NCBI GenBank assembly: GCA_001725945.1
Contig: LRMT01000277.1
Location: 1-64,000 of the forward strand
Direction of reading: 5' to 3'
Source: Cupriavidus sp. UYMMa02A
GTDB lineage: Bacteria; Pseudomonadota; Gammaproteobacteria; Burkholderiales; Burkholderiaceae
DNA: 64,000 nucleotides
Made by a program: the position numbers and the translations under genes. This document shows, piece after piece, positions 61,193 through 64,000 of the stretch; within the stretch, counting starts at the first letter, position 1; each line of letters starts with the position of its first letter. A model generated the notes under the pieces. It had not been told where the DNA came from. It ran no database searches and saw nothing but the letters and a program-made list of their open reading frames with translations.

Positions 61193-61696
61193 TCAGCGGC
61201 GCGCGGCGACCTCGGCCGAGCGCACCTGGGCGGCCAGCTTGTCGAGCACGCCGTTCACGTACTTGTAGCCTTCGACGCCGCCAAAGGTCTTGGTCAGCTC
61301 AACCGCTTCGTTGATGACGACCTTGTACGGAATGTCGACGCAATGCACGAGCTCGTAGCTGCCCACCAGCAGGGCGGCACGCTCCACCGGCGAGAGTTCG
61401 TCGACCTTGCGGTCCAGGAACGGCTCGAAGGCGGCGGTCAGGCGCGCTTCTTCGCGCACGGCGCCGTTGAGCAGCGCGTCGAAGTGTTCGCTGTCGGCCT
61501 TGTTGAAGCCCTGGGCGTCATGCAGGTGGGCCTGGATCGCACCGATGTCGTTGCGGTTCAGCAGCCACTGGTACAGGCCCTGCAGGGCCAGTTCGCGCGA
61601 GCGGCGGCGCGCGCTCTTGGGCGGGGCCTTGGCTTCGGTACGGGCGGCGGGTTTGGCGCCAGCCGCCGGCTTGCCGGTTTCAGGCGTGTCACTCAT
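61193..61696 (-). CDS. nusB: Transcription antitermination factor NusB
   Basis: Intact, 167 residues from ATG 61696, overlapping the ribH stop by eight bases. The N-terminal extension ([20 protein letters not shown]) is Ala/Pro-rich. The NusB fold is clear: [55 protein letters not shown] and [12 protein letters not shown]. It binds boxA RNA with S10 in rRNA antitermination. The ribH-nusB overlap is a common arrangement. Confidence 0.97.
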   Translation of the reverse strand: MSDTPETGKPAAGAKPAARTEAKAPPKSARRRSRELALQGLYQWLLNRNDIGAIQAHLHDAQGFNKADSEHFDALLNGAVREEARLTAAFEPFLDRKVDELSPVERAALLVGSYELVHCVDIPYKVVINEAVELTKTFGGVEGYKYVNGVLDKLAAQVRSAEVAARR

Positions 61697-62195
61697 CGTC
61701 GTCCTCGTCTTCATCGTCGGCGTCGTTTTCACGCAGCGAATCCAGCGCGACCACCAGGTTGGCCATTTCCACGGCGGTGCGGGCGCAGTCGCGGCCCTTC
61801 TCGCGCGTGCGGGCGTGGGCCTGCTCGTCGGTGTCGACGGTCAGGATGCCGTTGGCGATCGGCACGTTGAAATCCAGGCCGACGCGGGTGATGCCGGCGC
61901 CGGACTCGTTCGAGACCAGTTCGAAATGATAGGTTTCGCCGCGCACGACGGCGCCCAGCGCCACCAGCGCATCGAACTGGCCGCTTTCAGCCATCTTCTG
62001 CAGCGCCAACGGCACTTCCAGCGCGCCGGGGACGGTCACCACCAGGGTGTCTTCGCCTTCGACGCCGAGCTTTTCCAGCTCGGCTACGCAGGCTTCGAGC
62101 AATTCGGCGCAGACCGGCTCGTTGAAGCGGGCCTGCACGATGCCGATACGCAGGCCTTCACCGTCGAGGTTGCTGGGGTAGAAGCCGTGATCCAT
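61689..62195 (-). CDS. ribH: 6,7-dimethyl-8-ribityllumazine synthase
   Basis: Intact, 168 residues from ATG 62195. It shows [39 protein letters not shown] (phosphate/substrate loop), [20 protein letters not shown] (catalytic His in GETYHF) and [17 protein letters not shown]. The C-terminus is a highly acidic tail ([11 protein letters not shown]). It condenses DHBP, made by the neighbouring ribB product, with the ribityl-pyrimidine in riboflavin synthesis and forms 60-mer or decamer shells. It lies 64 bases downstream of ribB. Confidence 0.97.
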   Translation of the reverse strand: MDHGFYPSNLDGEGLRIGIVQARFNEPVCAELLEACVAELEKLGVEGEDTLVVTVPGALEVPLALQKMAESGQFDALVALGAVVRGETYHFELVSNESGAGITRVGLDFNVPIANGILTVDTDEQAHARTREKGRDCARTAVEMANLVVALDSLRENDADDEDEDDDE

Positions 62196-62259
62196 TGTTC
62201 AGTTCTCCAAAGTTCGGGGGTGCGGCCACGGCCAGGCGTGGCCGCCAGGATATTCAGTT

Positions 62260-63369
62260 TTACTCGGCCTGCCCGTTCATGGGCTGGTAGCCGGTCACTT
62301 CCAGGTCGTAGCCGGTCATGCTGGGCATGCGCTGCGTGGCTGCCAGCACCCGCATCTTGCCCACGCCCACATCCTTGAGGATCTGCGCGCCCATGCCATA
62401 GGTGCGCAGGTCCGGCTTGCGGCGCGGGCGGTTTTGCGGTTCGTCCAGCGCGGTGAACTGGGTGAAGAGCTGTTCGGCCGAGTCGCCGCAGTTGAGCAGC
62501 ACCATGACGCCGCTTTCGGCCTGGGCGATCGCCTCGAGGGCGGCCGGCATGCTCCACGAATGGGTAGTGCGGGACACTTCGAGCAGGTCGAGCACCGACA
62601 GCGGCTCGTGCACGCGCACCAGCGTTTCCTGCGTTGGCGTCGGCGTGCCCTTGACCAGCGCCAGGTGGGCGTGGCCGGTGGGCTTGTCGCGGTAGGCGAT
62701 GCTCTGGAAGGTACCGTACGGCGTTTCCATGGACCGCTCGCCCACGCGCTCGACGATGCTCTCGGTGCGGCTGCGGTAGTGGATCAGGTCGGCAATGGTG
62801 CCGATCTTCAGGTTGTGTTCCTGCGCGAATTCGATCAGGTCGGGCAGGCGTGCCATGGTGCCGTCGTCCTTCATGATCTCGCAGATCACGGCAGCAGGCG
62901 TCAGCCCGGCCAGGGCGCCGAGGTCGCAACCGGCTTCGGTGTGGCCGGCGCGGATCAGCACGCCGCCGGGCTGGGCGGTCAGCGGGAAGATGTGTCCCGG
63001 CTGCACCAGATCGGACGGCTTGGCGTCGCGTGCGACGGCGGCCTCCACCGTTCGGGCGCGGTCTGCCGCCGAAATGCCGGTGGTCACGCCCTCGGCGGCT
63101 TCGATCGATACCGTGAAGTTGGTGCCGTGCTGGGTACCGTTGCGGCTGACCATCGGCTGCAGGTTCAGCTGGCGGCAGCGTTCGGCGGTCAGGGTCAGGC
63201 AGATCAGCCCGCGGCCATGCTTGGCCATGAAATTGATCGCCTCCGGTGTGACGAAATCGGCAGCCAGGACCAGGTCACCTTCATTCTCGCGGTCTTCTTC
63301 ATCCACGAGGATGACCATGCGGCCGGCACGGATGTCGGCAATGATGTCTTCGGTACGGGCGATTGTCAT
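62260..63369 (-). CDS. ribB: 3,4-dihydroxy-2-butanone-4-phosphate synthase with degenerate GTP cyclohydrolase II domain
   Basis: Intact, 369 residues from ATG 63369 ([20 protein letters not shown]); upstream in-frame codons look non-coding. The RibB domain (1-205) has [37 protein letters not shown] and [12 protein letters not shown], all catalytic acids present. The C-terminal RibA-like domain (205-369) keeps the fold ([38 protein letters not shown]) but lacks the three zinc Cys (the SLRCDCG region reads [10 protein letters not shown]) and the nucleophilic Arg region. It should therefore make only DHBP. I saw no FMN riboswitch upstream. Confidence 0.95.
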   Translation of the reverse strand: MTIARTEDIIADIRAGRMVILVDEEDRENEGDLVLAADFVTPEAINFMAKHGRGLICLTLTAERCRQLNLQPMVSRNGTQHGTNFTVSIEAAEGVTTGISAADRARTVEAAVARDAKPSDLVQPGHIFPLTAQPGGVLIRAGHTEAGCDLGALAGLTPAAVICEIMKDDGTMARLPDLIEFAQEHNLKIGTIADLIHYRSRTESIVERVGERSMETPYGTFQSIAYRDKPTGHAHLALVKGTPTPTQETLVRVHEPLSVLDLLEVSRTTHSWSMPAALEAIAQAESGVMVLLNCGDSAEQLFTQFTALDEPQNRPRRKPDLRTYGMGAQILKDVGVGKMRVLAATQRMPSMTGYDLEVTGYQPMNGQAE

Positions 63370-63621
63370 GGCTGCTGGGCGGCAAAAAGGGGCGGAAAAG
63401 CGGCCAGCCGTCGGGCGGCGGCTCAAACGTGCGGTGGAATGCTGCGGGGTGTGCGCCGGGCCGGTCACGGAGCAACGGCCGGGGGGCGCATCGTCAAACG
63501 GGATATTGTACGCCAAGGCAGGCAATGCGGGAGCGTGCCTGCGCCCTCAGACAGGGCGGCCAGACACCGGCGCGGCGCCTGAGGCACAGCGCCGGAAATT
63601 TGGCGGGATGTGTCGGATGTG

Positions 63622-64000
63622 TCAGTGGCTGGCGGGCGGCACGGGATCGTGGACGATGACGCCGTACCACCCCATGCCGGGGTAGGTTTCATAGCCGGGC
63701 GTGCGGGCGAAGGCGACCAGCCGGCCGGCATTGTCCACATAGAAGCCCGATGCGGCGTTGCCATCCTGCAGCGGGAACACGTCATCCAGCACGCCGGCGC
63801 CGTCGGACGCCGCGATCACGCGGCGCCCGGAGTCCAGCAGCAGACAGCGGGTGCCGCGCCATTCGTCCTGGGACAGCCGGACGTTCCTGACCACCGCGGC
63901 GGCTTGCGGTGTCCAGTCGAAAAAGATGGCCAGCACGCCAATGGGCTCGCCGTCCGCCTTGCCCCCGGCGCGGATTGCGGTGGCGTAGGTGGCGACTTCG
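63622..64000 (-). CDS. Cache-like sensor domain protein, C-terminal part (cut by window edge)
   Basis: The final 126 residues of a protein that begins beyond the window. The visible sequence ([102 protein letters not shown]) is the membrane-distal half of a Cache/PDC ligand-sensing fold. The domain is at the very C-terminus (stop at 63622) with no histidine-kinase, GGDEF or chemoreceptor part after it. It may be a fully Cache-type protein with effector domains N-terminal, or a stand-alone sensor. It is codirectional with ribB, about 250 bases upstream. Confidence 0.7.
   Translation of the reverse strand, partial: EVATYATAIRAGGKADGEPIGVLAIFFDWTPQAAAVVRNVRLSQDEWRGTRCLLLDSGRRVIAASDGAGVLDDVFPLQDGNAASGFYVDNAGRLVAFARTPGYETYPGMGWYGVIVHDPVPPASH

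Noticed and set aside
63370-63621. Possible FMN riboswitch upstream of ribB
   Set aside because: I looked for the conserved AGGG...CCGAC pattern on the minus strand and did not see it.

Overview
The window reads as a Burkholderiales chromosome, most likely Cupriavidus or a close relative. The evidence is the high GC of most genes, several orphan tripartite-tricarboxylate (Bug/TctC) binding proteins, a 16-strand-type porin, intracellular PHB depolymerase, acetoacetyl-CoA synthetase, and the ribB-ribH-nusB-aminotransferase order. No rRNA, CRISPR array or phage gene was seen. There is one tRNA, tRNA-Gly(CCC).

Layout. (1) 1-2.5 kb is debris: a broken lipoprotein, an acyl-CoA ligase fragment, a TniB-like ATPase fragment and one end of an IS3-family element. 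(2) 2.5-8.8 kb is an accessory catabolic block (Bug protein, GMC oxidoreductase, aldehyde dehydrogenase, LysR regulator, Bug remnant). (3) 9.1-12.6 kb holds one large cyclase/AAA-ATPase/TPR signalling protein. (4) 13-36.2 kb is a dense catabolic region. Its leftward genes are rubredoxin, a small protein, TcuA/TcuB, GMC oxidoreductase, a FadB-like fusion, rubredoxin, a 3-hydroxyisobutyrate-dehydrogenase-like protein, two Bug proteins, aldehyde dehydrogenase, SDR and porin. Its rightward operon is SCP2-type thiolase, DUF35 protein, lactonase and SDR. An IclR gene follows, then a leftward operon of two enoyl-CoA hydratases, a [2Fe-2S]/FAD/NAD reductase and the ATP-grasp half of an acyl-CoA synthetase. 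Taken together these suggest uptake of an unknown acid or alcohol, stepwise oxidation to a carboxylate, CoA activation and beta-oxidation or retro-aldol cleavage. The substrate cannot be read from sequence. (5) 36.2-64 kb is core-like: a META-type lipoprotein, TolC/rhodanese/Pcm, an RND efflux operon with TetR, UppP, TrmB, LPS genes, tRNA-Gly, aldose epimerase, PHB depolymerase, GST, acetoacetyl-CoA synthetase, UbiD, a lytic transglycosylase, an aminotransferase and the riboflavin/NusB operon.

A property of the whole sequence affects every call. About half the long genes are split by single-base frameshifts, including housekeeping-type genes (UbiD, RND pump, TolC, aminotransferase). Where the break can be placed, it is usually one base missing from a short G or C run. 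I therefore read most of them as probable sequencing deletions. They are listed as CDS over the full span with the frameshift stated. 'Pseudogene' is reserved for fragments that also lack an end or are multiply decayed.
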